64,000 nucleotides of DNA from Alloyangia pacifica (GTDB lineage: Bacteria > Pseudomonadota > Alphaproteobacteria > Rhodobacterales > Rhodobacteraceae): the NCBI RefSeq assembly GCF_900116195.1, contig NZ_FOZW01000003.1, positions 417,018 through 481,017 of the forward strand. Direction: 5' to 3'. Below the pieces are notes generated by a model. The model worked only from the letters and a program-made list of their open reading frames with translations. It was not told where the DNA came from and made no database searches. Positions 46,022 through 55,154 of the stretch are shown in pieces. Position numbers and translations under genes: made by a program. Position 1 is the stretch's first letter. The number at the start of each line of letters is the position of its first letter.

Positions 46022-47044
46022 GTGGAGGAGGACGCCACGAACAACGCCATGGGGAACCGGCCATCGGGTCGCGTTGCCACGGTGTTCGCCGAGAGGGTCG
46101 TCGATTATCGCGGCATGGCAGAACCTCTGCTCCCTGTCGCGGAGGCGTCCGTGACCCATCTCAAGCCCGGACCGGGACCGTCGCACCTTGCGATCTTCGC
46201 CTCGGACAAGGTGTCGGTCCTTGGGGTGAACCATCACACGGCATCGGTCGGCGTTGTCATCGTCAAGCCGGAGTGCTTCGGCTTCATGTGGTGGGACGGC
46301 TCGGAAGAATACCGGATCAATGGGACCGCGGCTGAACGGTCGGTGCTCTACGCGCAGGGCAAACAGGATGGGTTCCATGCAGCAGGCGGAGCGCGCCGGA
46401 CGGGCGGCATCGTTGTGCGCCGTGACCACCTTGTCGCTGCGCTTGCAGCCCTCAGAGGGGTTGGGCCTGAAGATGTGCATCTCGACCCATCTGCGCTCAA
46501 GCTGACCGATGCTGTTGCAACAGACTACCGCAGGGACTTCTCCGTGCTGATGCGCGCGGCGGCAGGCGCTGGTCCGCCGCTGGCGAGCGGCGCGCGGGAC
46601 ACCGACCTGAGCGACGCGTTCTTCGGTCTCCTGCTCGACGCCTATCTCTTCGCAACGCCTGAAAACACACGACAAGCTCGCCGCGAAGCGCCGGAGAGGA
46701 TCGTGCGAAAGGCCGAAGAGCGCTTTTTCGAGGCAGAAGCCGGTCCGATTTCTCTGGCGGATATCTGCGCAGCCGCCGGGGTCAGCCAATCCTCGCTCTA
46801 CCGTGCGTTTCACTCGGTGTGCGGCGAGGCCCCGCTTGCCTACTTCCAGAAGAGGCGCCTGACGGACGCAAGGCGATACCTCGTCGCCACCGAGGCGGCA
46901 CGCGGCGCAGTACGCAATGCGGCCCTCTCAGTTGGCTTTACAGAAATGGGGCGCTTTTCCGTCGAGTATCGGCGACTATTCGGAGAGTCTCCATCAGCGA
47001 CCCTCAGGGATGTCTCTCCCCGAAATCGGCCAAAAGGACTATAG
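46022..47044 (+). CDS. AraC-family transcriptional regulator 2
   Basis: A 340-residue paralog of regulator 1, about co-linear over the full length: the N-terminal KPECFGFMWWDG and ALAALRGVGPEDVHL stretches and the C-terminal AraC domain (ISLADICAAAGVSQSSLYRAF, then GRFSVEYRRLFGESPSATL) are shared. GTG start chosen because GGGAGGG lies before it and because the N-terminus then matches the paralog's length; an ATG nine codons downstream is the alternative. Probably regulates the exported-hydrolase genes. Confidence 0.85.
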   Translation: MEEDATNNAMGNRPSGRVATVFAERVVDYRGMAEPLLPVAEASVTHLKPGPGPSHLAIFASDKVSVLGVNHHTASVGVVIVKPECFGFMWWDGSEEYRINGTAAERSVLYAQGKQDGFHAAGGARRTGGIVVRRDHLVAALAALRGVGPEDVHLDPSALKLTDAVATDYRRDFSVLMRAAAGAGPPLASGARDTDLSDAFFGLLLDAYLFATPENTRQARREAPERIVRKAEERFFEAEAGPISLADICAAAGVSQSSLYRAFHSVCGEAPLAYFQKRRLTDARRYLVATEAARGAVRNAALSVGFTEMGRFSVEYRRLFGESPSATLRDVSPRNRPKGL

Positions 47045-47587
47045 TTGTTGGTGCTTACGGGCCGGGATCATCCGCCGGAAGCGCAATTTGAGAATATCTG
47101 CATACGAACTCGGTGCCGTATTGAAGCGCCGACCTGATAGAACAGCAGGCATGAGGACGCCCCGGCGCTCGAAACGCAGAGCCAGATCGTCCGAGTAAGA
47201 TTATAAGACACTGCCAAAACTCCAGAATTACCGGACCATAAGAGGTCCAACTCCAGCTCCAGCGCCAACATCAAGGCAATGACAATGCTCGTGGTGATTG
47301 TTGAAAGATTTGGAACGGGATGTCGGGAACGCACCCGCTCAGAGACCTCAGAGCTTTGTCGAGCACAGCGCGGCGATCGCGCGGTTGATTAGGCGTGGCG
47401 GGAATTCAGGATCTCCGAAACCGACGGAAGGTGAATGAATGCTGCAGCGTAAGACACTTAAACAGCGACGACCACTCCGCGCATTTTTGCGCCCGCGCGA
47501 TCGCGAGGTTGGGACAGTTCGACATGTAGCACCTCCCGCCGCTTGCGGCGATCCCGCCGAAAACAGCCAAACAATGGAGCACGTCTC
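47045..47587. other. Intergenic region upstream of the first serine hydrolase
   Basis: About 540 bp, richer in A/T in 47080-47300. An 88-codon minus-strand frame with a hydrophobic stretch exists but lacks a ribosome-binding site and family resemblance. A weak match to the AATTCGCA...TTTCA-type site lies near 47090-47115 on the minus strand. Most likely the promoter region for 47588. Confidence 0.4.
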
Positions 47588-48889
47588 ATGCGCTACACGT
47601 CCTTGAAGATCGCCATTCCCACTGCGATCGCTCTGGCGCTGCCGCAGGTCGCACCGGCGCAGGAAGGTACCTCGACCGCCGACACGCCGCTCGGGCGCGT
47701 CAAGGAAATCCAGGAATACTTCGCCGATCCCGCCAACGCGGTGAGCTTTCAGTTCGCGAGCCCGGAAACGCACTACATCTGGCAGCACGTGTCGCAAATT
47801 TTCCCAACCGCGCGCTTCACGCGTTCCGGCATGCCGACGGTGCTGGAGGCCGCCCCAGACGACGCGATCGGCGACATCTCCTTTTCGGGCAAGGACGGCG
47901 CGGTTCGCACCGTTGCCGAGCATTTCGAGGCGATGCCGCTGGACGCGATGCTGGTGATGAAGGACGGCAAGATCGTCTACGAGCGCTACAAGACCATGGG
48001 GCCGGACATGTCCCACATCACCTTCTCAGCGAGCAAGGTCTTTAGTTCCACCATCCTTGCGCTGCTCGAGGAAGAGGGCAAGGTCGACCTGTCGAAGCCG
48101 GTGACCGAGTATGTCGATCAGCTGAAGGGCTCGGTCTGGGACACGGTCACCCTGCGCGAGGTCGCCGATATGCAGACAGGTCTCAACGGCACCGAGCATG
48201 ACGAGCCGAACCCCGACAGCCGGACCAATCCGCAGCAGATCTGGTATCGCTGGGCGGCGACGCTCGGCATCTTCCCGAACCAGGGCGAGAGCGACACCTT
48301 CGCCGTGCTGCGCGCGATGGAGCGCAACATGCCCGGCGGCGAGGTCTTCGAGTACAACTCGATCAACACCTGGCTGCTGGCGCGCGTCGCCGAGGAGGTC
48401 GAGGACCGGCCCTTCGCCGAGATCTTCACCGACCGGGTCTGGAGCAAGATCGGCGCCGACCACGACGGCGACTTCATCATGTCGCCCAACGGCTACGCAT
48501 TGGCCTTCGGGATGACGAGCGTCACCCTGCGCGACTTCGCCCGTTTCGGCGCGATGTTCACGCCGAGCGCTGAGACGGTCACCGGCTCCAAGGTGATCAG
48601 CGATGCTGTGCTCGAACGCATCCAGACCTCGGGCAATCCAGACGCCTATTCCGATGGCTACGTGGGCCACGTCATGTCGCCGAAATTCGCGGATGCCGAG
48701 GGCCAGCTGTCCAACGCCTACATGTGGGACGCGATCCTGCCCGATGGCGACCTCTTCAAGGGCGGTGTCGGTGGGCAGGGGCTCTATGTCTCGCCGTCCA
48801 AAGACTTGGTCGCGGTCTGGTTCACCACCGGCGACGGCTCTGAATGGAACGAGGCGATGGCCCGGGCCATCGCGCTGCATTTCGACTGA
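47588..48889 (+). CDS. Exported beta-lactamase-fold serine hydrolase 1
   Basis: A 433-residue protein with a signal peptide (about 1-25, ending VAPAQ). The penicillin-binding/class C fold is recognisable: S147-A-S-K150 (SxxK) with FSSTILALLEEEGKVDLSKPV after it, Y256-N-S as the second motif, and GGVGGQGLYVSPSKDLVAV as the third-strand region. Such enzymes act as esterases, D-aminopeptidases or beta-lactamase-like amidases. An unusual N-terminal ~115 residues precede the domain. Likely periplasmic. Paralog at 53718. Confidence 0.86.
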   Translation: MRYTSLKIAIPTAIALALPQVAPAQEGTSTADTPLGRVKEIQEYFADPANAVSFQFASPETHYIWQHVSQIFPTARFTRSGMPTVLEAAPDDAIGDISFSGKDGAVRTVAEHFEAMPLDAMLVMKDGKIVYERYKTMGPDMSHITFSASKVFSSTILALLEEEGKVDLSKPVTEYVDQLKGSVWDTVTLREVADMQTGLNGTEHDEPNPDSRTNPQQIWYRWAATLGIFPNQGESDTFAVLRAMERNMPGGEVFEYNSINTWLLARVAEEVEDRPFAEIFTDRVWSKIGADHDGDFIMSPNGYALAFGMTSVTLRDFARFGAMFTPSAETVTGSKVISDAVLERIQTSGNPDAYSDGYVGHVMSPKFADAEGQLSNAYMWDAILPDGDLFKGGVGGQGLYVSPSKDLVAVWFTTGDGSEWNEAMARAIALHFD

Positions 48890-48896
48890 CCCGAGA

Positions 48897-48957
48897 GGCT
48901 GCGCCGGACCCCGGCCTGTCCTGCGTCTCCGCGGAGGCAGGCCCACCCGGCGCAGCC
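48897..48957 (+). other. Long intercistronic stem-loop
   Basis: Perfect 11-bp arms GGCTGCGCCGG/CCGGCGCAGCC enclose a second nested hairpin (GGCCTG/CAGGCC and CTCCGCGGAG). It starts 8 bp after the serine-hydrolase stop and 46 bp before the next start. No T tract, so a transcript-stabilising or attenuating structure is more likely than full termination. Confidence 0.55.
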
Positions 48958-49003
48958 CCCGCCCCACGGGGGGGCGCACAAAGCAAACAGGGAGATCAAG
49001 ATC

Positions 49004-50365
49004 ATGAAGGCCAGAACCCAACGCCGCTACCTCAAGGGCGCAGCCGCCACTGCCCTCGCCCTTGCCGTTGCCAGCAGCGCGGTGACAGCGCAGGAGGGCT
49101 CCGCGCCCATCCTGATCACCAACGCCCAGATCTTTAACGGCACCTCGCCTGACCTCTCCGGCCCGATGAGCGTGCTGATCGAGGGCAATACGATCAGCAC
49201 CATCGCGGCAGAGATCGCCGCACCGGAGGGGGCCACCGTGATCGACGCAGGCGGCGACACACTGATGCCGGGCCTGACGGATTGCCACTGGCACACGATG
49301 CAGGCCAACACGACCAATGCGCTCTTCCTGACCCAGGATCTCGACTACATCGCGCTCGAGGCCGCGGTCGGCGCTGAAAAAGTGCTGATGCGCGGCTTCA
49401 CCACCCTGCGCGACATGGGCGGGCCGGTCTTCGGCCTGAAGAAGCTGATCGACGAGGGCACCTATCTGGGGCCGCGCATCTATCCGTCGGGCTCCTACAT
49501 CTCGCAGACCTCCGGACACGCCGATTTCCGGTCGATGCTGGACGTGCCGCGGGACTACGCGCGTGACCTGACCGCGCAGGAGCAGCGCGGCATGCTGATC
49601 ATCGCCGACGGCAAGGCGCAGGTCATGCAGCGGGCGCGCGAGAACCTGATGAAGGGCGCGACACAGCTCAAGGCCATGGCGGGCGGGGGCGTGGCGTCGC
49701 CAGCGGACCCGCTCGACGTGGCGCAGTTCACGCAGGAAGAGCTGCACGCCATCGTCGAGGTGGCCGAGAACTGGAACACCTACGTCTCCGTGCATGCCTA
49801 CTCGGCCAAGGCGATGCAGCACGCCCTGCGCGCCGGCGTCCTGAGCATCGAGCACGGGCTAATGATGGATGAGGAAACCGCGCAGATGGTCAAGGAGGCA
49901 GACGCCTGGATCTGCATGCAGCCGATCCTCGACGATGAGGACTCGATCCCCTTCCCGGACGGCTCCTTCGAGCAGCAGAAGTTCTTCCAGTTGGTCTCGG
50001 GTGTTCCGACGGCCTACGAGCTGGCCAAGGAGTATGAGCTGAACGTCGGCTTCGGCACCGACACTCAGAACTGGCCCGAGCTGCAGGACCGTCAGGGTGC
50101 ACAGCTGGCGAAACTGGCCCGCTGGTTCGAGCCCTGGGAAGTGCTTCGCATGGCCACCAGCCGGAACTACGAACTCTTCAAGAAGGTCGGCCCCCGCGAT
50201 CCCTATCCCGGCAAGAACGGCGTGATCGAAGAGGGCGCTCTGGCCGACATGCTGCTGGTGGACGGCAATCCGCTCGAAGACATCAACCTGATCGCCGATC
50301 CCGAGACCAACTTCGTGGTGATCATGAAGGACGGCGTCATCTACAAGAATACGCTCGAGAATTGA
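49004..50365 (+). CDS. Exported metal-dependent amidohydrolase 2
   Basis: A 453-residue paralog of amidohydrolase 1. Signal peptide about 1-30 (TAQ end). Catalytic residues: H95-x-H97 (DCHWHT), Lys223 (QLKAMAGGG), His264 (SVHAYS), His284 (IEHGL), Asp353 (FGTDT). Both enzymes share the long insert after the metal site and the same C-terminal sandwich (GALADMLLVDGNPLEDI). Differences in the loops around residues 150-200 suggest a related but distinct substrate. Followed 13 bp later by the M19 gene, so the two are co-transcribed. Confidence 0.9.
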   Translation: MKARTQRRYLKGAAATALALAVASSAVTAQEGSAPILITNAQIFNGTSPDLSGPMSVLIEGNTISTIAAEIAAPEGATVIDAGGDTLMPGLTDCHWHTMQANTTNALFLTQDLDYIALEAAVGAEKVLMRGFTTLRDMGGPVFGLKKLIDEGTYLGPRIYPSGSYISQTSGHADFRSMLDVPRDYARDLTAQEQRGMLIIADGKAQVMQRARENLMKGATQLKAMAGGGVASPADPLDVAQFTQEELHAIVEVAENWNTYVSVHAYSAKAMQHALRAGVLSIEHGLMMDEETAQMVKEADAWICMQPILDDEDSIPFPDGSFEQQKFFQLVSGVPTAYELAKEYELNVGFGTDTQNWPELQDRQGAQLAKLARWFEPWEVLRMATSRNYELFKKVGPRDPYPGKNGVIEEGALADMLLVDGNPLEDINLIADPETNFVVIMKDGVIYKNTLEN

Positions 50366-50378
50366 GGAGGACTGACCA

Positions 50379-51680
50379 ATGAAACGCAACGCTCCCAAGA
50401 CGACAACCGAAGCCGCCGCACTCCAGGACGTCGTGGACTTTGCGGCACCGGCGGGCACAACCCGGCGCGAGTTCATCGAGGCGTTCACCGCCATGGGCGG
50501 GGCCGCGGCGGCGGCCATGGCGCTCGGGCCCAGCAAGGCCTCGGCGGCGGACATTCCCGCCACGAACGCGTCGGTCAGCATGCCGGAGTTCGAGATCAAG
50601 GACTACTCGGACATTCCGCAGCGCTCTCATGTCTATCCCGCCTCCTCTGAGGCGGAAGCGATCGTGCAGAGCTCAAAAACCATGGACACGCTTTTCTCTG
50701 CTATCTGGCCTGACCAGTGGTCCGGCCCCGAAGCGCCGGAATTTGCGGATGAAATGGCACGGTGCAAGGCGGCTGGCTTCAAGGTGCTGGCGATCTGTCC
50801 TTCGGCGGATTCACTGGACGCGTCGATCCGCGGTGTCGCAGGCGCGTTGATCTTCTACCTCAACAAGATCAGCGAGCGGCCTGACCTCTACAAGATCGTC
50901 CGCAATGCCAGCGACATCGATGCCGCGATCCAGGAGGACAAGCTCGGCATCTACTTCACCCACCAGGGGACCGCATTGTTCGAGAACGATGTGGATATGG
51001 TCGGGCTGTGGCGGCAACTGGGCTACGGCTACTGCCTGCTGGCCTACAACCAGCGCAATTCCGTCGGGGACGGCTGCTTCGAGACTGCCAACGGCGGCCT
51101 GACCGCCTATGGCAAGCAACTGATCGATGCCTACAACCGCCACGGGATGCTGGTGGATGTCAGCCACACCGGCGAACAAACCTCGCTCGACGCCATCGAG
51201 CGCAGCAGCCAGCCGGTGATTTCGTCCCATTCCGGTGCCCTGGCCATCGCGGACTATCAGCGCAGCATCTCCGACGCGGTGATCAAGGCCGTCGCGGAGA
51301 GTGGCGGCGTCTGCAGCCTGAACCTGGTCGGGGCCTTTCTCGACAAGTCCAACCCGGACATTCTCACCGCCGACGCCGTCTTCCGTCACATCGACTACAT
51401 GGCCGAACTGGTGGGCATCGATTATGTTGGCTTCGGCTCCGACTACATCCCCAATATCAATTTCACCGCGTCGCTGATCCAGACGCCCATGGGCGCGGCG
51501 GTCTTCCCTGACGGGGGGTACAGCGCGGAAATGGGGGCCAAGGGCGTGCCGACGCCGGCCCCGTATCAGATCGCGGCAGCCCTGGTCGATAAGATGCTCG
51601 AACACGGCTACTCGGACGAGGATTGCAGCAAGTTCTTGGGCGGCAACATGTACCGCGTGATCGGGGAGGTCTGGCGGTAA
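50379..51680 (+). CDS. Tat-exported M19 (renal dipeptidase-like) protein
   Basis: A 433-residue protein. Residues 28-34 (TRREFIE) before a hydrophobic stretch form a twin-arginine signal. The M19 core is clear: NQRNSVGDGCFET, GLTAYGKQLIDAYNRHGML, DVSHTGEQT with His263, ISSHSG with His284 and GFGSDY with Asp355. However the N-terminal H-x-D metal motif appears as T-M-D (residues 101-103) and the bridging Glu position has Q (THQGT). It belongs to the M19 subgroup with altered metal ligands, so activity may differ from dipeptidase. Operon with amidohydrolase 2. Confidence 0.85.
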   Translation: MKRNAPKTTTEAAALQDVVDFAAPAGTTRREFIEAFTAMGGAAAAAMALGPSKASAADIPATNASVSMPEFEIKDYSDIPQRSHVYPASSEAEAIVQSSKTMDTLFSAIWPDQWSGPEAPEFADEMARCKAAGFKVLAICPSADSLDASIRGVAGALIFYLNKISERPDLYKIVRNASDIDAAIQEDKLGIYFTHQGTALFENDVDMVGLWRQLGYGYCLLAYNQRNSVGDGCFETANGGLTAYGKQLIDAYNRHGMLVDVSHTGEQTSLDAIERSSQPVISSHSGALAIADYQRSISDAVIKAVAESGGVCSLNLVGAFLDKSNPDILTADAVFRHIDYMAELVGIDYVGFGSDYIPNINFTASLIQTPMGAAVFPDGGYSAEMGAKGVPTPAPYQIAAALVDKMLEHGYSDEDCSKFLGGNMYRVIGEVWR

Positions 51681-51748
51681 CGCGCCCCAAAAGTCGAGGC
51701 CTGCCCGCGGCGCGATGACGGCGCGGACGACCTTCCTTGTAAACGCGG

Positions 51749-51793
51749 CGGTGAAACCGGCCCCCTGCGCCCGCGCAGGCTCCGTTTTCACCG
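51749..51793 (+). other. Nested stem-loop after the M19 gene
   Basis: Outer arms CGGTGAAACCGG/CCGTTTTCACCG (one mismatch) and inner arms CCTGCGC/GCGCAGG stack into a long hairpin, 69 bp after the stop and 72 bp before the next start. No trailing T run. Possibly a terminator-like or mRNA-stability element. Confidence 0.5.
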
Positions 51794-51864
51794 TCGTCCC
51801 GGCGCCGAGACCAATCTGACGATCAAGACATAGGCGAGCACTCAAATCTCCGGAGACCAAGCCA

Positions 51865-53538
51865 ATGACCGATACCCCGATTTCCCGCCGCGACTTCAAT
51901 GTCGGCGCAACCGCCACCGTCGCCGTCGCCAGCCTGGCCGGCAAGGCCATGGCCCAGGCCTCGGCCCCCTTCGATCTGGTAATACTGAACGGCCGGGTCA
52001 TGGACCCCGAAACCGGGTTCGACGAGGTCGCGAACGTGGGCGTGAAGGACGGTCGGATCACCGCCGTCACCGCCGACGCGCTGGAAGGCACCCGCCAGAT
52101 CGACGCCACCGGTCACGTGGTCGCCCCGGGCTTTATCGACACCCATTTCCACTGGGTCCGACCCATGGGCCACAAGCTGGCGCTGCGCGATGGCCGCACC
52201 ACGGTGATGGACCTCGAGATGGGCACGCTCGGCACGCTGGTGGGCGACTGGTACGCCATGCGGGAGGGGACCACCCAGATCAACTATGGCTGTTCCTCCT
52301 CGCATGAGATGGCCCGCGCCTACGTCCTTGATGGGATCACCACCCTCGACTGCCCCGAGGCACTGAACCACCGCGGGTCGGAGAAGACCGGCTGGGCCCT
52401 GACCCGTCCGGACATCGATCAGGGCAACGAAATCCTGCGCGTCATCGACGAAGGTCTGGCGGCCGGTGCGATCGCGATGGGCTCGACGCTGGGCTACATG
52501 CGCGACGGTGCAAGCGCGCGCGAGGTGTTCGAGCTGCAGAAGACCGCCGGGAACTATGGCCGTCCCTCCGCCTTCCACTTCCGCTACACGCCGGGCACCG
52601 ACACGACGGAATCGAACGGTATCCAGGAGATGCTCGCGAATGCCGCGGCCCTTGGCGCACCCGCCATCGCCTGCCACTTCAACAACCCCGGCTACAACCT
52701 TGTTCATGAGCTCCTGACCCGGATGCGCGGGCAGGGGATGAACGTCTGGGGCGAGCTCTACCCCTATGCCGCGGGCTCGACGGCGCTGAACGCGGTTTTC
52801 CTGGAGCCGGAGGTCTGGGTCGACCAGCTTGGCTACCGCTACGAGGACACGATCCAGGATGTTCTGACCGGCGAGTGGTACACCGCGGAAAGCCGGGCCG
52901 AGATGGTCGCGAAGGAGCCCGCACGTCTTGTCCTTGTCTACAAGATGCCCCCGGAAGCCATCGTCGATTGGCTGAAGATGCCGGGTGTGGCGATCGCCTC
53001 GGACACCGTGCCGATCCTCGGCGATATTCCCTGGGACACGCCCTACGAGGACCTGCCCAACAGCCACCCGCGCGGCGCCGGCAGCTTTGCAAAGGCCCTG
53101 CGGCTGGGTCGCGAGAACGGCATTTCGCTGATGCAATCGGTGGCCCAGACCAGCTGGAACTCGGCCCGCCCGTTCAGCGAAATGGGGCTCAAGGCGATGC
53201 AGGAACGCGGCCGGATGCAGGAAGGCATGATCGCCGACATCACGGTCTTCAATCCCGAGACCGTCACCGACAACGCGACCTACGAGCAGGGCACGCTGCC
53301 CTCGACCGGGATCCCCTATGTCATCGTGAACGGCACGGTGGTGGTGGACGACTCCGAGGTGCTGAAGGACGTCAACCCGGGCCAGCCGATCCGGTTCGAG
53401 CCGCAGGAGAGCAAGCTGGAGCCGCTGGAGGTCAGCACCTGGACGCAGACCTTCTACGAAGTGCCGCAGGATTTCGGAGGCGGCGTGCCCGGCACCCAGC
53501 CGCAGTATGATCACCGCATCATCAATTGCTGCGACTGA
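51865..53538 (+). CDS. Tat-exported D-aminoacylase / N-acyl-D-amino-acid deacylase-like amidohydrolase
   Basis: A 557-residue protein. Twin-arginine signal ISRRDFNVGATATVAVASL at residues 6-24. The amidohydrolase domain begins FDLVILNGRVMDPETGFDE and has H94-x-H96 (GFIDTHFHW), His residues in AFHFRYTPG and ACHFNNPG, and a late Asp in AIASDTVP. The overall order matches the D-aminoacylase/N-acyl-D-glutamate deacylase family, which removes acyl groups from D-amino acids. Its C-terminus ends with a small sandwich and NCCD. It fits a periplasmic amide-cleaving pathway with the neighbours. Confidence 0.85.
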   Translation: MTDTPISRRDFNVGATATVAVASLAGKAMAQASAPFDLVILNGRVMDPETGFDEVANVGVKDGRITAVTADALEGTRQIDATGHVVAPGFIDTHFHWVRPMGHKLALRDGRTTVMDLEMGTLGTLVGDWYAMREGTTQINYGCSSSHEMARAYVLDGITTLDCPEALNHRGSEKTGWALTRPDIDQGNEILRVIDEGLAAGAIAMGSTLGYMRDGASAREVFELQKTAGNYGRPSAFHFRYTPGTDTTESNGIQEMLANAAALGAPAIACHFNNPGYNLVHELLTRMRGQGMNVWGELYPYAAGSTALNAVFLEPEVWVDQLGYRYEDTIQDVLTGEWYTAESRAEMVAKEPARLVLVYKMPPEAIVDWLKMPGVAIASDTVPILGDIPWDTPYEDLPNSHPRGAGSFAKALRLGRENGISLMQSVAQTSWNSARPFSEMGLKAMQERGRMQEGMIADITVFNPETVTDNATYEQGTLPSTGIPYVIVNGTVVVDDSEVLKDVNPGQPIRFEPQESKLEPLEVSTWTQTFYEVPQDFGGGVPGTQPQYDHRIINCCD

Positions 53539-53717
53539 CAAACTGACCGAAAGCGGGCGGTTCCGGTTGACCGGTGCCTCCTCATCTATCGCAATGGGGG
53601 AGCGCGCCTCGATATGGCGATCGCACGCAGGTGCTCCCCGGACTGCCAGCACGGTACCCCGGTCAGTGCAGTCTCTCAGAAGCATCCTTCGGATGCACCG
53701 GCCAAGGAAACCGACTT

Positions 53718-55082
53718 ATGCAGATGATCAAGTTGCCCCTTACCTCCGTACTTGTCCTCGGAACGCTCGCGCTGCCCGCGCTTGCGCAGGACAACCCGCT
53801 GCAGAAATACCTCGACGTGCCGGGGGCCATGACGACGCTGCCGGTCGAAGCCGCAAAGGAGCCCTGGTCCCTGCAATTCTCGCGGGATGCCCGGGCGGCC
53901 TTCGAGAACTTCCACTACCAGATGGGTGGGGATCACGCCCTCTACTACAATCAGAACCTCAGCGAGATGCTCCCCACGGCCTATTCCTCGCCGCATCCCG
54001 AGTACATCCCGCTGGAGCGCGCCATCGACGACAGTATCGGCGAGAGGGTGCGCTGGACGACCTCCGAGGGTGAGATGCCGCTGTCGGAGTATATCGTGCA
54101 TCCGAACCACCGGCTGCAGGGCATGATGATGATCCACAAGGGCAAGGTCGTCTACGAGCAGTACCCGGGCATGAACCAGATGGACCGCCACGCCTGGATG
54201 TCGCCGGGCAAGGCGACGGTCGGGCTGATCCTCGCGCTGCTCGAGGAGGAGGGGAAACTCGACATGTCGAAGGACGTGGTCGACTACGTCCCGGAACTGG
54301 CGGGCTCGAACTGGGACGGCATCTCCGTCCTCGATGCCGCCAACATGGAGACAGGGCTGGCGCTTGAGGAAACCCTCGATGCCATCATCGACCCTGCCTC
54401 CATCATCGTGCGCTTCTTCTCGGCCGAGTTCGGCTCGCCCAACCCGCTGACGGGGGAAATGGAGAACTGGCTCGACATCCTGAAGACCGCCGAGAAGATC
54501 GAGGGCGAAGAACCCGGCGAGGTCTTCCGCTACTCCTCGGCGGTGACGCAGGTCAGCGTGCTGCTGGCCGAGAACCTCGACGACAAGACCTGGGCCGACC
54601 TGTTCCAGGAAAGGGTCTGGGGCAAGGTCGGCGCGCGCGAGGACATCATGTTCCACCTGATGCCGGATGGCACCGCCGTGACCCATGGGCTGATCTCCAC
54701 CACGCTGGAGGACTTCGCCCGCTTCGGCCTGATCTTCACCCCCAGCTGGGCCGCCACCGCCCATGAGGACATCGTCTCCGACGCAGCGCTCGAGCGGATG
54801 CAGAACGCGGGCAACCCGGAAGCCTTCCGGCGCGGGTCGAAGTTCGCAGGGCTGACCGACGAATTCGGCGAAGAACCGAAGGCAAATTCCATGCAATGGG
54901 ATGCGGTCTTCGAGGACGGCGCGCTCTACAAGCACGGCAATGTGGGGCAGGGGCTCTACGTCGATCCGGCCCGGGATTTCGTGGGCGTCTACTTCTCGAC
55001 CAACGGCTACATCCCGCCCTACGGCGAAGACCGGGCCCAGGGCTTCCTGCGGCAGGCCGCGAAGTATCTGAGCGGAGAGTAG
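53718..55082 (+). CDS. Exported beta-lactamase-fold serine hydrolase 2
   Basis: A 454-residue paralog of serine hydrolase 1. Signal peptide about 1-23 (ALAQ end). SxxK is S162-P-G-K165; the second motif is in VFRYSSAVTQV (Y-S-S); the third region is GNVGQGLYVDPARDFVGVYF. It shares the unusual long N-terminal region with its paralog (about 135 residues before the domain, containing 'HPNHRLQGMMMIHKGKVVYE'). ATG chosen two codons before an alternative ATG. Function: acyl or peptide hydrolysis in the periplasm, substrate unknown. Confidence 0.86.
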   Translation: MQMIKLPLTSVLVLGTLALPALAQDNPLQKYLDVPGAMTTLPVEAAKEPWSLQFSRDARAAFENFHYQMGGDHALYYNQNLSEMLPTAYSSPHPEYIPLERAIDDSIGERVRWTTSEGEMPLSEYIVHPNHRLQGMMMIHKGKVVYEQYPGMNQMDRHAWMSPGKATVGLILALLEEEGKLDMSKDVVDYVPELAGSNWDGISVLDAANMETGLALEETLDAIIDPASIIVRFFSAEFGSPNPLTGEMENWLDILKTAEKIEGEEPGEVFRYSSAVTQVSVLLAENLDDKTWADLFQERVWGKVGAREDIMFHLMPDGTAVTHGLISTTLEDFARFGLIFTPSWAATAHEDIVSDAALERMQNAGNPEAFRRGSKFAGLTDEFGEEPKANSMQWDAVFEDGALYKHGNVGQGLYVDPARDFVGVYFSTNGYIPPYGEDRAQGFLRQAAKYLSGE

Positions 55083-55154
55083 CACTGGCGCGATGGGAAT
55101 GGGGAGCTGAATGCGGCCGGTGCGGCCGGACCTGCGAAAACGGAGAGATATGTC

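Noticed and set aside
47068..47334. An 88-codon minus-strand frame with a hydrophobic stretch
   Set aside because: No ribosome-binding site and no neighbour or family support.
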